A stretch of DNA of 64,000 nucleotides. It comes from Mycolicibacterium grossiae (GTDB taxonomy: Bacteria > Actinomycetota > Actinomycetes > Mycobacteriales > Mycobacteriaceae). The notes beneath the pieces were generated by a model. It was not told the origin of the DNA. It did no database searches and saw only the letters and a program-made list of their open reading frames with translations. The DNA lies in assembly GCF_008329645.1 (NCBI RefSeq), contig NZ_CP043474.1, forward strand, positions 3,410,001 to 3,474,000. Reading direction: 5' to 3'. Position 1 is the stretch's first letter. Each line of letters opens with the position of its first letter. This document shows positions 57,124-64,000 of the stretch, piece after piece. Both the position numbers and the translations under genes were made by a program.

Positions 57124-58016
57124 TGCGCCGACGCTCGCTGCTGCTCGGCGGTGGTGCGCTGGCCGTGCTCGCGGCGTGCGCGAACGAGCCGGTGGCGCCG
57201 GCGGATCCGGGTGAGCCCGTCCCGCCGATCGAGGAGCGGATCGCCGAGCTGGAACGGCGCTACGGCGCCTTCGCCGGAGTGTTCGCGCAAAATCTCGTCA
57301 CCGGCGCGACGGTCGCGCACCGCGCCGACGACCCGTCGGCGATGTGCTCGACGTTCAAGGCCTATGCCGCCGCGCGGGTGTTGCAGAAGTCCGCGGCGCG
57401 CGAGCTGAATCTCACCGACGCCGTGACGATCGAGGCGTCCGACATCGTGCCGAACTCGCCGGTCACCGAGACCCGCGTCGGGGCGAACATGACCATCGCC
57501 GAGCTGTGTGCGGCTGCGCTGCAGCGCAGCGACAACGCCGCGGGCAACTGGCTGCTGCGCATCATCGGCGGACCGTCGCGCATCACCGACTTCGCGCGCA
57601 GCATCGGCGACGACCGGACCCGGCTGGATCGATGGGAGATCGAGCTGAACGCGGCCGTACCCGGCGATCCCCGTGACACCAGCACGCCCCGGGCGCTCGG
57701 CTCGGGTTTTCGCGACTTGCTCACCGGGACCGTGCTCGGCGCGTCGGAGCGCGGCCGGCTCGAGGAGTGGATGCGTGCCAACCAGACGTCGAGCATGCGG
57801 GCGGGCCTACCGCCGGGATGGGCCAGCGCGGACAAGACCGGCAGCGGTGACTACGGCGTGACCAACGACGTCGGCGTGGTCTACGGTCCCGATGGCCAGC
57901 GCCTGCTGCTGGCCTTTCTCACTCGCGCGCAGGCTCCCGACCCGGAGGCGGAGAGCGTGCGTCCGATGATCGGTGATCTCGCCGCTCTGCTCGTCAGGCA
58001 CCTCACCGCGCGCTGA
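57123..58016 (+). CDS. blaS: Class A beta-lactamase (BlaS/BlaC type)
   Basis: The 297-residue protein has all class A motifs: STFK (nucleophile Ser76, Lys79), SDN (Ser136-Asn138), the omega-loop ELN (Glu174) and KTG (Lys238). The N-terminus RRRSLLLGGG followed by AVLAAC is a twin-arginine and lipoprotein signal (Cys19), so the enzyme is exported folded and anchored. It should hydrolyse penicillins and cephalosporins in the cell wall. The ATG overlaps the pepR stop (TGATG), the arrangement I recall for blaS of M. smegmatis, so its expression is tied to pepR. Confidence 0.94.
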   Translation: MRRRSLLLGGGALAVLAACANEPVAPADPGEPVPPIEERIAELERRYGAFAGVFAQNLVTGATVAHRADDPSAMCSTFKAYAAARVLQKSAARELNLTDAVTIEASDIVPNSPVTETRVGANMTIAELCAAALQRSDNAAGNWLLRIIGGPSRITDFARSIGDDRTRLDRWEIELNAAVPGDPRDTSTPRALGSGFRDLLTGTVLGASERGRLEEWMRANQTSSMRAGLPPGWASADKTGSGDYGVTNDVGVVYGPDGQRLLLAFLTRAQAPDPEAESVRPMIGDLAALLVRHLTAR

Positions 58017-58107
58017 CGCGGACCGTCAACCCCGTCGGACCCGGTGCCGGATCCGATGCTGCTGTGTGGTCGGGCTGACCATGCAGCGAATGTTCACAAT
58101 CCGAAGT

Positions 58108-58135
58108 GTGCCATTGACAAATGGCACCATTGGTG
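58108..58135. promoter_or_regulatory. Operator and -35 box of the SDR-diiron-monooxygenase cluster
   Basis: GTGCCATT-GACA-AATGGCAC is a perfect 8+4+8 palindrome (58108-58127) whose centre is the consensus -35 hexamer TTGACA (58114-58119). A second palindrome CACCA-T-TGGTG (58125-58135) overlaps its right end. A weak -10 (TGGTCT, 58137-58142) lies 17 bases on. A bound protein would block the promoter of the following genes. The MerR-type regulator at the cluster end is one candidate. Confidence 0.6.
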
Positions 58136-58259
58136 ATGGTCTGTTCGGGAGCGCGCCGGCCAGGCGCAGCCCGAGGCGGCCGTCATCGCGGCGATCAGCC
58201 GCCGTCCGCACCGCGCATCTCGCCGGTGCGGGACACCCGACCCACCAGGAGATGGCCTG

Positions 58260-59114
58260 ATGCTCGGAATCGACTCCGTGCTCCGATCGTGGCGCGGTCC
58301 GCGACGCACCGCCGCCGCCAAGGCGGTGATCACCGGGGCGGGCAGCGGTATCGGACGCGCCTTCGCCCTCGAACTCGCCCGCCGCGGCGGTGACGTCGTC
58401 TGCGCCGACATCGACCCGGACCGCGCCGCGGAGACGGTGGCCCTGATCGAGGCGCTTCCCCACGGCACCGGTCACGCCGTGACCTGCGACGTGTCCGACC
58501 GCACGGCCGTCGAACTCCTGGCCAAGCAGGCGCAGCAGATCTTCGACGGCCCGCCGACGCTGGTGATCAACAACGCCGGAGTGGGAATCGGTGGAAAACC
58601 CGTGGGCGACATCGGTTTCGAGGACTGGGACTGGGCGCTGGGCATCAACCTGTGGGGCGTGGTGCACGGGTGTGAGGTCTTCACCCCGATGCTGCGCTCG
58701 GCCGGACGCGGCGGCATCATCAACGTGGCGTCGGCGGCGGGCTTCGCCGCGGCACCGTCGATGGCCGCCTACAACGTGTCCAAGGCCGCGGTGATGTCGC
58801 TGTCGGAGACCCTGGCCGCCGAACTGGCCGGCACCGGGGTGGCGGTGACGGTGCTGTGCCCGACCTTCGTCAAGACCAACGTGTTCACCGACGGGCGCAT
58901 CACCCCGGCGTCGCAGAGCCTCAGCCTGCGACTGGCCCGCCTCACCGGGCTGTCGCCCGACGACGTCGCCGCGCGCACCCTCGACGCCCACGACGGTGGC
59001 CGGCTGTACGTGGTGCCGCAATGGGACGCCACCGTCATCTGGCACCTCAAACGACACTTTCCGGCGCTCTACGTCCGCGGCGCCGGACTGCTCGGCCGAC
59101 TCCTCCCTGCCTGA
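58260..59114 (+). CDS. SDR-family oxidoreductase
   Basis: The 284-residue SDR has an N-terminal extension of about 20 residues, ITGAGSGIG as cofactor motif, CADIDPDR with the NAD-type acidic residue, INNAGVGIGG, SAAGF and YNVSK (catalytic Tyr and Lys), and a C-terminal basic helix (IWHLKRHFPALYVRG). Membrane association through that end is possible. The ATG at 58260 has AGGAGATGG upstream. It is the first gene of a cluster with a diiron protein and a flavin monooxygenase, and probably oxidises or reduces an intermediate. Confidence 0.88.
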   Translation: MLGIDSVLRSWRGPRRTAAAKAVITGAGSGIGRAFALELARRGGDVVCADIDPDRAAETVALIEALPHGTGHAVTCDVSDRTAVELLAKQAQQIFDGPPTLVINNAGVGIGGKPVGDIGFEDWDWALGINLWGVVHGCEVFTPMLRSAGRGGIINVASAAGFAAAPSMAAYNVSKAAVMSLSETLAAELAGTGVAVTVLCPTFVKTNVFTDGRITPASQSLSLRLARLTGLSPDDVAARTLDAHDGGRLYVVPQWDATVIWHLKRHFPALYVRGAGLLGRLLPA

Positions 59115-59143
59115 CCGAAACCCAACGTCGAAAGGAATTGCTC

Positions 59144-60064
59144 GTGGCGATGGATCTGGACAACATGCTGCAGAAGATCAAGGACAAGCAGTGGGCCTTG
59201 GTCGACATCGACTGGGACGCACCCGGCGCCGAACTCATCGACGACGAGCTGTGGGCGAAGCTCAAGCCGTTCATGACCGATCTGATGTGGATCGAGAACG
59301 TCGGTGCACGCGGCTTCGCCGCCCTGGCGAAGAAGGCCCCGACGCCCACGCTCAAGAGCATCTACGAGCACTTCCACGCCGAAGAGCAGAAGCACGCCAA
59401 CGCCGAACTGGCACTGATGCGCCGCTGGGGCATGCTGGAGAACGACGAAATCCCCGCCCCGAGTGTGAACGTGCAGCTGGTCATCACGTGGCTCGACAAG
59501 TTCTCCGACGGCATGTCGCTGTCGATCCTCGGGACCGTCATCCCGATGCTCGAGGTCGCCCTGGACGGGGCACTGATCAAGTTCATCACCGACGAGGTGA
59601 AGGACCCGGTGGCCCAAGAGGTCTTCAAGCGCATCAACTCCGACGAATCCCGGCACCTGGCCGTGGATTTCGAGGTCATGGACATCCTGGGTCACGCAAC
59701 GGCGCGCAAGCTGGCCGTCGAGTTCGTCGGCAGCTGGATGAATCCGGCGCTGCTCATCGGCACGCTGAGCTACTTCCCGCTGCTGAACAAGATGCGCGAC
59801 AATATCGTCGACATGGGCGTCGACGAGGAGAAGCTGTACCAGGCCATGCGCCGGTTCCGCAGCGTCGGCGAGCGGAGCGAGTTCGTCTACCGGGTTCCGA
59901 TGTACCGCTTCATCTCCTGGCACAGCAAGAAGGTCATCGACCGCACGTCGAAGTACCACTGGCTGGCAGACTCGCTGGTGAAGGTCACCGGTGTCATCCC
60001 GATGCCGCTGGTGCGCTACACCCCCACGTGGACCGAAGAGCTGACCTACGAGGCGACCGCATGA
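59144..60064 (+). CDS. Ferritin-like diiron protein, possible oxygenase
   Basis: The 306-residue helical protein has two copies of a diiron half-site: Glu51 with EEQKH (Glu81, His84), and Glu137 with DESRH (Glu168, His171). The spacing (E-x29-ExxH and E-x30-ExxH) is that of the diiron desaturases, AurF-type oxygenases and related ferritin-like enzymes. It should bind two irons and activate oxygen, but the reaction is unknown. The GTG at 59144 has AAAGGA 8 bases upstream; an ATG at 59150 is in frame. Its stop overlaps the monooxygenase start (ATGA). Confidence 0.8.
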   Translation: MAMDLDNMLQKIKDKQWALVDIDWDAPGAELIDDELWAKLKPFMTDLMWIENVGARGFAALAKKAPTPTLKSIYEHFHAEEQKHANAELALMRRWGMLENDEIPAPSVNVQLVITWLDKFSDGMSLSILGTVIPMLEVALDGALIKFITDEVKDPVAQEVFKRINSDESRHLAVDFEVMDILGHATARKLAVEFVGSWMNPALLIGTLSYFPLLNKMRDNIVDMGVDEEKLYQAMRRFRSVGERSEFVYRVPMYRFISWHSKKVIDRTSKYHWLADSLVKVTGVIPMPLVRYTPTWTEELTYEATA

Positions 60065-61542
60065 TCGGCGTCGCGATCATCGGGGCCGGCTTCGCCGGGA
60101 TCGGCGCGGCCATCCGGCTGCAGCAGCAGGGAATCACCGACTTCGTCGTCTTCGAGCGCGACACCCGGGTCGGCGGTACCTGGCGGGACAACACCTATCC
60201 CGGTGCTGCATGCGACATCCCGTCGCGGCTGTATTCCTACAGCTTCGCACCCAACCCGGACTGGTCGCACACCTACTCGGGCAGCGCGGAGATCCTGGAC
60301 TACGTCGACCAGATGGTGGCGTCGGCGGGACTCGGCCCCCGCATCCGCTTCGGGCACACCGTCACCGGGCTCGCCTACGACCAGGCGGCCGGACACTGGT
60401 CGGTGGCCTTCGAGGGCCGCGAACCGGTGCGCGCCCGCTCGGTGATCGTGGCCTCCGGCCCGCTGGCCAACCCGAGCCTGCCCGACATCGAGGGCATCGA
60501 CACCTACGAGGGCACGACGATTCACAGCGCCCGCTGGGATCACGACTACGACTTCACCGGCAAGAAGGTCGCCGTCATCGGGACCGGGGCCAGCGCGGTG
60601 CAGATCATCCCGAGGTTGGTCGAGACCGCCGGATCGGTGAAGGTCTTCCAGCGCACGCCGGGTTGGGTGTTGCCGCGGTTCAACGGCCGCACCCCCGATT
60701 GGCTGCGACGCGTGTACGCCGCGGCGCCCGTGACGGAGAAGGCCGTCAGGTCGGCGTGGTTCTGGGGTCACGAGTCGGTGGCCCTGGGCGTCGTGTGGGA
60801 CAGCCCCTTCACCCGCGTGGTGGAGGCGATCAGCCGCGCGAATCTGCGCCGCCAGGTGAAGGATTCGTGGCTGCGTCGGCAGCTGACACCAGACTTCGCG
60901 GCAGGATGCAAGCGGCTGCTGATGACCAGTGACTACTACCCCGCGCTGCAGGCGGAGAACTGCAAGCTGGTCACCTGGCCCATCGCGCGGCTGTCGCCGC
61001 AAGGGATTCGCACCGTGGAGGGCATCGAGCACCAGTTCGACGCCATCGTGTTCGCCACCGGCTTCGAGGTGTGCAAGGCGGGAACGCCGTTTGCGATCAC
61101 CGGTGTCGACGGTCGGGACCTGGCGTCGGAATGGAGCAGGGGCGCTTATGCCTACCGCAGCGTGGCGGTGTCCGGCTACCCCAACCTGTTCTTCACCTTC
61201 GGCCCCAACTCGGGGCCCGGGCACAGCTCGGCGCTGGTGTACATGGAGGCGCAGATCGACTACATCGTCGAGGCGATCGGCGCACTGCTGCGCTTCGGGT
61301 GGAAGGCGCTCGACGTCCGCCCCGACGCGCAGGCCCGCTTCAACGACGACATCCAGCGCAGGCTGCGCGCCACGACGTGGAACTCCGGCTGCCAGAGCTG
61401 GTACCTCACCGAGGACGGATTCAACGCCACCATGTTCCCCGGCTTCGCCACCCAGTACGTCGGCCAGCTCAAGTCGGTGGACCTTCGGGACTACAAGATC
61501 ACCGCACCCGAGCACGATGGTGCGCCGGTGCTGACCGCCTAG
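60061..61542 (+). CDS. FAD-dependent monooxygenase (Baeyer-Villiger/FMO type)
   Basis: The 493-residue flavoprotein has the FAD motif IIGAGFAGIG at residues 6-15, GGTWRDNTYPGAACD, the Baeyer-Villiger fingerprint as YEGTTIHSARW (149-159, with Tyr for the usual Phe), NADPH motif VIGTGASAVQI and FATGFEV. It should oxygenate a ketone or heteroatom with NADPH and O2. Related mycobacterial enzymes include EthA and MymA. It overlaps the diiron gene by ATGA, so the two are coupled. Confidence 0.9.
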   Translation: MIGVAIIGAGFAGIGAAIRLQQQGITDFVVFERDTRVGGTWRDNTYPGAACDIPSRLYSYSFAPNPDWSHTYSGSAEILDYVDQMVASAGLGPRIRFGHTVTGLAYDQAAGHWSVAFEGREPVRARSVIVASGPLANPSLPDIEGIDTYEGTTIHSARWDHDYDFTGKKVAVIGTGASAVQIIPRLVETAGSVKVFQRTPGWVLPRFNGRTPDWLRRVYAAAPVTEKAVRSAWFWGHESVALGVVWDSPFTRVVEAISRANLRRQVKDSWLRRQLTPDFAAGCKRLLMTSDYYPALQAENCKLVTWPIARLSPQGIRTVEGIEHQFDAIVFATGFEVCKAGTPFAITGVDGRDLASEWSRGAYAYRSVAVSGYPNLFFTFGPNSGPGHSSALVYMEAQIDYIVEAIGALLRFGWKALDVRPDAQARFNDDIQRRLRATTWNSGCQSWYLTEDGFNATMFPGFATQYVGQLKSVDLRDYKITAPEHDGAPVLTA

Positions 61543-61551
61543 CATGCGATG

Positions 61552-62301
61552 GTGACCGAATACCGGATCGACGACCTCGCGCGGGAGGCGGGGACGACGA
61601 CCCGCAATGTTCGCGTCTATCTGGATCACGGATTGCTGCCACGACCTCAGCGTCGCGGTCGCGCCGCGATCTACACCGACACGCACCTCACCCGTCTTCA
61701 GGCCATCATGCGGTTGCTGGGGCAGGGATTCACCGTCAAGCACATCCTGACGTTCATCACCGGGATGCAGCGCGGTCAAGGCCTCGTGGAGGTGCTCGAC
61801 CTCGCCGATCTCGGTGAGCTGGTGACCGAGCCCTTCTCGCGTGCCAAGCCGCTGACCATGACGCGCGCCCACCTGGAGTCCCGCCTGGGTCCGCTCGAGG
61901 ACGCGACCGTTCGGCAGTTGATCGCCGACGACATCATCGAACCCGCCGACGACGATTCCTACCTCGTCCACGACGGGCAACTCGTCGACGACTTCGCCCA
62001 GCTGGTCTCCCGCGGCATGCCCCTGTCGGCCGTGTTGGCCACCACCTCGGTGGTCGACCAGAAACTCGACGAGGCCGCCCGCGTGCTGTCGGCCGCCGCG
62101 CATGCCGAAGTGGTTCGTCAGCGCGGGGCCGGCTGGTATCCCGCCGACGACGCCGAACTGGCGTGGGCCGCCGACCTCGTCGACGTCATGCGTCAGGTCG
62201 CCCGACGGCGGGCCCACGCCAGCATGGACCGCGCCCTGGACCGCGCCACGCGAGCCCAGTTGCGGCAGTACCGGAGTCAGCACGACGCGACGACGCGTTG
62301 A
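61552..62301 (+). CDS. MerR-family transcriptional regulator
   Basis: The 249-residue protein has an N-terminal MerR winged helix (YRIDDLAREAGTTTRNVRVYLDHGLLP in part, then GRAAIYTDTHLTRLQAIMRLLGQGF) and a long C-terminal domain of unknown ligand, without the cysteine set of metal sensors. It probably controls the preceding SDR-diiron-monooxygenase genes. An ATG at 61549 is in frame, but TAGCAT (61540-61545), which overlaps the monooxygenase stop, lies 6 bases before the GTG at 61552, so a separate leaderless transcript from the GTG is likely. Confidence 0.85.
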   Translation: MTEYRIDDLAREAGTTTRNVRVYLDHGLLPRPQRRGRAAIYTDTHLTRLQAIMRLLGQGFTVKHILTFITGMQRGQGLVEVLDLADLGELVTEPFSRAKPLTMTRAHLESRLGPLEDATVRQLIADDIIEPADDDSYLVHDGQLVDDFAQLVSRGMPLSAVLATTSVVDQKLDEAARVLSAAAHAEVVRQRGAGWYPADDAELAWAADLVDVMRQVARRRAHASMDRALDRATRAQLRQYRSQHDATTR

Positions 62302-62342
62302 TGCGCGGTGTCAATCCTTCGCGCGTGCCGGCGTGAGGTGGT

Positions 62343-62909
62343 TCAGCGCAGCCGGAGCGAATCGTCGCGCCGGAGCACGAAGAAGTAGGGGTGCCGCAGG
62401 CCGCGCAGGTCCATCGCGCCCAGGACGGTCTCGGCTCCGGGTGTGTCGTCGAGCAGCCGGAACACGTCGTTGATCGGCAGCTGGTCGTAGATCATCGTGG
62501 CGGTGTCGACGCCGCGGTAGCGGGTGGTGCGCAGGCGCGCCTTGGCCGAACGGGTCCGCAGGACCGGGTCGAGTGCGGTGACCAGTCCGCGCAGGTTGCG
62601 GTTCTTCAGCGCGGGGAGCTTCGTCGCCACACCGAGCCCGCCGAACGCGAGCATCGGATTCAGCGCCCACAGGGCGGCGCCGTCGCGGGTCGGAAACAGC
62701 AGTGGGTGCACCGTCTCACCGTCGACGAACTGCTTGCCCCACCAGCCACTGGCCTCGAGCATGCCGTCCAGCGGGTGGCCGGTGGGTAGTTCGTCGCCGT
62801 GCCACGTGCCGATCATGAACTCCGGATCGACGGCGGGGGAGGCGTCGAAGAGCGCGAGCGCGTCCGCGGTGGTCGTCGGCGCGCCGGGCAACACGTCTGC
62901 GAGGGTCAT
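62343..62909 (-). CDS. GXWXG/DUF4334-domain protein
   Basis: The 188-residue protein has the GXWXG motif in [18 protein letters not shown] followed by the DUF4334 region ([31 protein letters not shown]). The function is unknown; such proteins may bind a lipid or flavin-like ligand. A TTG at 62936 is in frame, but TACGGT (62921-62916, minus strand) lies exactly 6 bases before the ATG at 62909, so the leaderless ATG is the probable start. It converges on the MerR gene. Confidence 0.83.
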   Translation of the reverse strand: MTLADVLPGAPTTTADALALFDASPAVDPEFMIGTWHGDELPTGHPLDGMLEASGWWGKQFVDGETVHPLLFPTRDGAALWALNPMLAFGGLGVATKLPALKNRNLRGLVTALDPVLRTRSAKARLRTTRYRGVDTATMIYDQLPINDVFRLLDDTPGAETVLGAMDLRGLRHPYFFVLRRDDSLRLR

Positions 62910-62921
62910 GGCCACACCGTA

Positions 62922-62937
62922 CTTGACGGGTGTCAAG
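62922..62937. promoter_or_regulatory. Perfect palindrome upstream of the GXWXG gene
   Basis: CTTGAC-GGGT-GTCAAG is a perfect 6+4+6 inverted repeat directly upstream of the minus-strand -10 box TACGGT. It occupies the spacer where polymerase would sit, as in TetR-type operators. No dedicated regulator gene is adjacent except the MerR gene 600 bp away. Confidence 0.5.
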
Positions 62938-62959
62938 AAGTGTAGGTCGCCACATGACG

Positions 62960-62996
62960 TCGCCCGGCCGGTGCCTCGGGGGCGCCGACCGGGCGA
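62960..62996 (-). terminator. ald terminator hairpin
   Basis: Arms 62960-62967 and 62989-62996 pair perfectly (8 bp), then after one mismatch a further 7 pairs (one G-U) continue to a 5-base loop at 62976-62980. It lies 16 bases past the ald stop codon on the minus strand. Confidence 0.65.
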
Positions 62997-63011
62997 GTGG
63001 GAGGAAAGTCG

Positions 63012-64000
63012 CTAGACCAGCAGGCTCGCCGGGTCGGCGTAGGGCAGGTCGAGATCGGCGGCCACCTGCTCGGACAGCAGGGCGCCCTGGTGCGTCGAGA
63101 GGCCCTTGGCCAGCGCCGGATCGCCCGCGCACGCCGCCTGCCAGCCCTTGTCGGCCAGCTTCAACACGTACGGCATGGTGGCGTTGGTCAAGGCGAACGT
63201 CGAGGTCCGCGGCACCGCGCCGGGCATGTTGGCGACGCAGTAGAAGACGGTGTCGTGCACGGCGAAGGTGGGGTCGTCGTGCGTGGTGGGACGCGAGTCC
63301 TCGAAGCAGCCGCCCTGGTCGATGGCGATGTCGACGAGCACCGCGCCGGCCTTCATCCCGGCGACCGTCGCGTTGGTGACCAGCTTCGGCGCCTTGGCGC
63401 CGGGCACCAGCACCGCGCCGATGACGAGGTCGGCGCGCTTCACGGCCTCCTCGAGTTCGAGCATCGACGAGTAGCGGGTCTCGATGACGCCGTTGTTCTC
63501 GTTGTCGATCTTGCGCAGCGTGTTGACGTTCAGGTCGAAGACGGTGACGTGCGCGCCCATGCCCTTGGCGATGCGGGCGGCGTTGTAGCCGGCGACGCCG
63601 CCGCCGATCACGACCACCTCGGCCGGTGCGACGCCGGGGACGCCGCCCATCAGCACGCCGCGGCCACCGTGGCTGCGCATGAGGTGGTAGGCACCGACCT
63701 GGGCGGACAACCGGCCGGCAACCTCGCTCATGGGGGCGAGCAGCGGCAGCGCGCCGTCCGCCGTCTGCACGGTCTCGTAGGCGATCGACGTCGTCTTCGA
63801 GGCGAGCAGCGCATCGGTGCACGGCTTGGACGCAGCCAGGTGCAGATAGGTGAACAGCGTCTGGCCCTCGCGCAGGCGGCCGTACTCTGCCTCGATGGGT
63901 TCCTTCACCTTGAGCAGGAGGTCGGCCGAGGCCCACACCTCGTCGGCGGTGTCGATGAGCTGAGCGCCGGCGGCCTTGAAGTCACGGTCCGAGATCGCCG
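63012..64000 (-). CDS. ald: Alanine dehydrogenase (partial, start outside window)
   Basis: Ald interconverts L-alanine and pyruvate with NAD(H). The visible part is about 328 residues, from [20 protein letters not shown] at the right edge to the C-terminus. It includes the catalytic-region segment [40 protein letters not shown], the NAD motif [16 protein letters not shown] and [10 protein letters not shown]. The first about 45 residues lie beyond the window; about 371 residues are expected in full. The frame is intact throughout. Confidence 0.95.
   Translation of the reverse strand, partial: AISDRDFKAAGAQLIDTADEVWASADLLLKVKEPIEAEYGRLREGQTLFTYLHLAASKPCTDALLASKTTSIAYETVQTADGALPLLAPMSEVAGRLSAQVGAYHLMRSHGGRGVLMGGVPGVAPAEVVVIGGGVAGYNAARIAKGMGAHVTVFDLNVNTLRKIDNENNGVIETRYSSMLELEEAVKRADLVIGAVLVPGAKAPKLVTNATVAGMKAGAVLVDIAIDQGGCFEDSRPTTHDDPTFAVHDTVFYCVANMPGAVPRTSTFALTNATMPYVLKLADKGWQAACAGDPALAKGLSTHQGALLSEQVAADLDLPYADPASLLV

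Overview
The window is a high-GC stretch of chromosome from a mycobacterium, most likely a fast-growing Mycolicibacterium. The gene order follows the M. tuberculosis Rv2874-Rv2780 region in reverse (dipZ, fasciclin antigens, dxr-rip1-ispG, mapB, glnA4-aldC, mtr, mqo, cysG-efpA, proS, rimP-nusA-infB-rbfA-nrnA-dinF, echA16, pptH-pptT-truB, mntR-ribF-rpsO-gpsI-pepR, ald). A blaS-type beta-lactamase directly after pepR is the arrangement I associate with M. smegmatis-like species. The species cannot be named from the sequence. Gene-order comparisons are from memory of the H37Rv map and were not computed.

Layout. 1-2045 (minus): the 5' part of dipZ and two nearly identical fasciclin genes, one secreted and one a lipoprotein. 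2207-8729 (plus): the isoprenoid genes dxr and ispG around the site-2 protease rip1, a GNAT and a penicillin-binding lipoprotein preceded by a long hairpin. 8790-12046: DUF1707 protein, thioesterase, methionine aminopeptidase, a lipoprotein and a hydrolase-like protein without its nucleophile. 12080-18837: an amino-acid/amine permease divergent from glnA4-amidotransferase-aldC-SDR-GntR, which reads as a gamma-glutamylation route for an amine or amino alcohol. 18849-22785: ArsR regulator, methyltransferase and a CbiMNQO cobalt/nickel importer. 22819-28684: mycothione reductase, lipase-like hydrolase, malate:quinone oxidoreductase, a GNAT and siroheme synthase; the cobalamin genes expected between the last two are absent. 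28717-34659: EfpA efflux pump, LysR regulator with a 17-bp repeat array at its start, SDR, a pterin-dehydratase/VOC fusion and proS. 34667-43673: two exported proteins, then rimP-nusA-ylxR-infB-rbfA-nrnA-dinF. 43689-50978: echA16, DUF2277/DUF1802 pair, CocE-type esterase, DUF3558 protein, pptH-pptT-truB, a small ORF and an SRPBCC protein. 51029-58016: MntR-like regulator divergent from ribF, then rpsO, gpsI, pepR and a class A beta-lactamase. 58108-62301: an operator-controlled SDR-diiron protein-flavin monooxygenase-MerR cluster. 62343-64000 (minus): a GXWXG/DUF4334 protein and the 3' part of alanine dehydrogenase.

Expression signals. Stop/start overlaps (ATGA or GTGA) join many neighbours. 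At least eighteen genes have a TANNNT -10 box 5-8 bases upstream of an ATG or GTG, the pattern of leaderless mycobacterial transcripts; in several places this decides the start codon. Perfect inverted repeats sit on or beside the promoters of the thioesterase, EfpA, the SDR-diiron-monooxygenase cluster and the GXWXG protein. No rRNA, tRNA, CRISPR, insertion sequence or prophage was recognised.

The least understood items are the diiron/monooxygenase cluster with its operator (58108-62301), the glutamylation cluster (12080-18837), the exchange of cobalamin and nickel genes for a cobalt importer (18849-28684) and the lysR start-region repeats (31183-31250).
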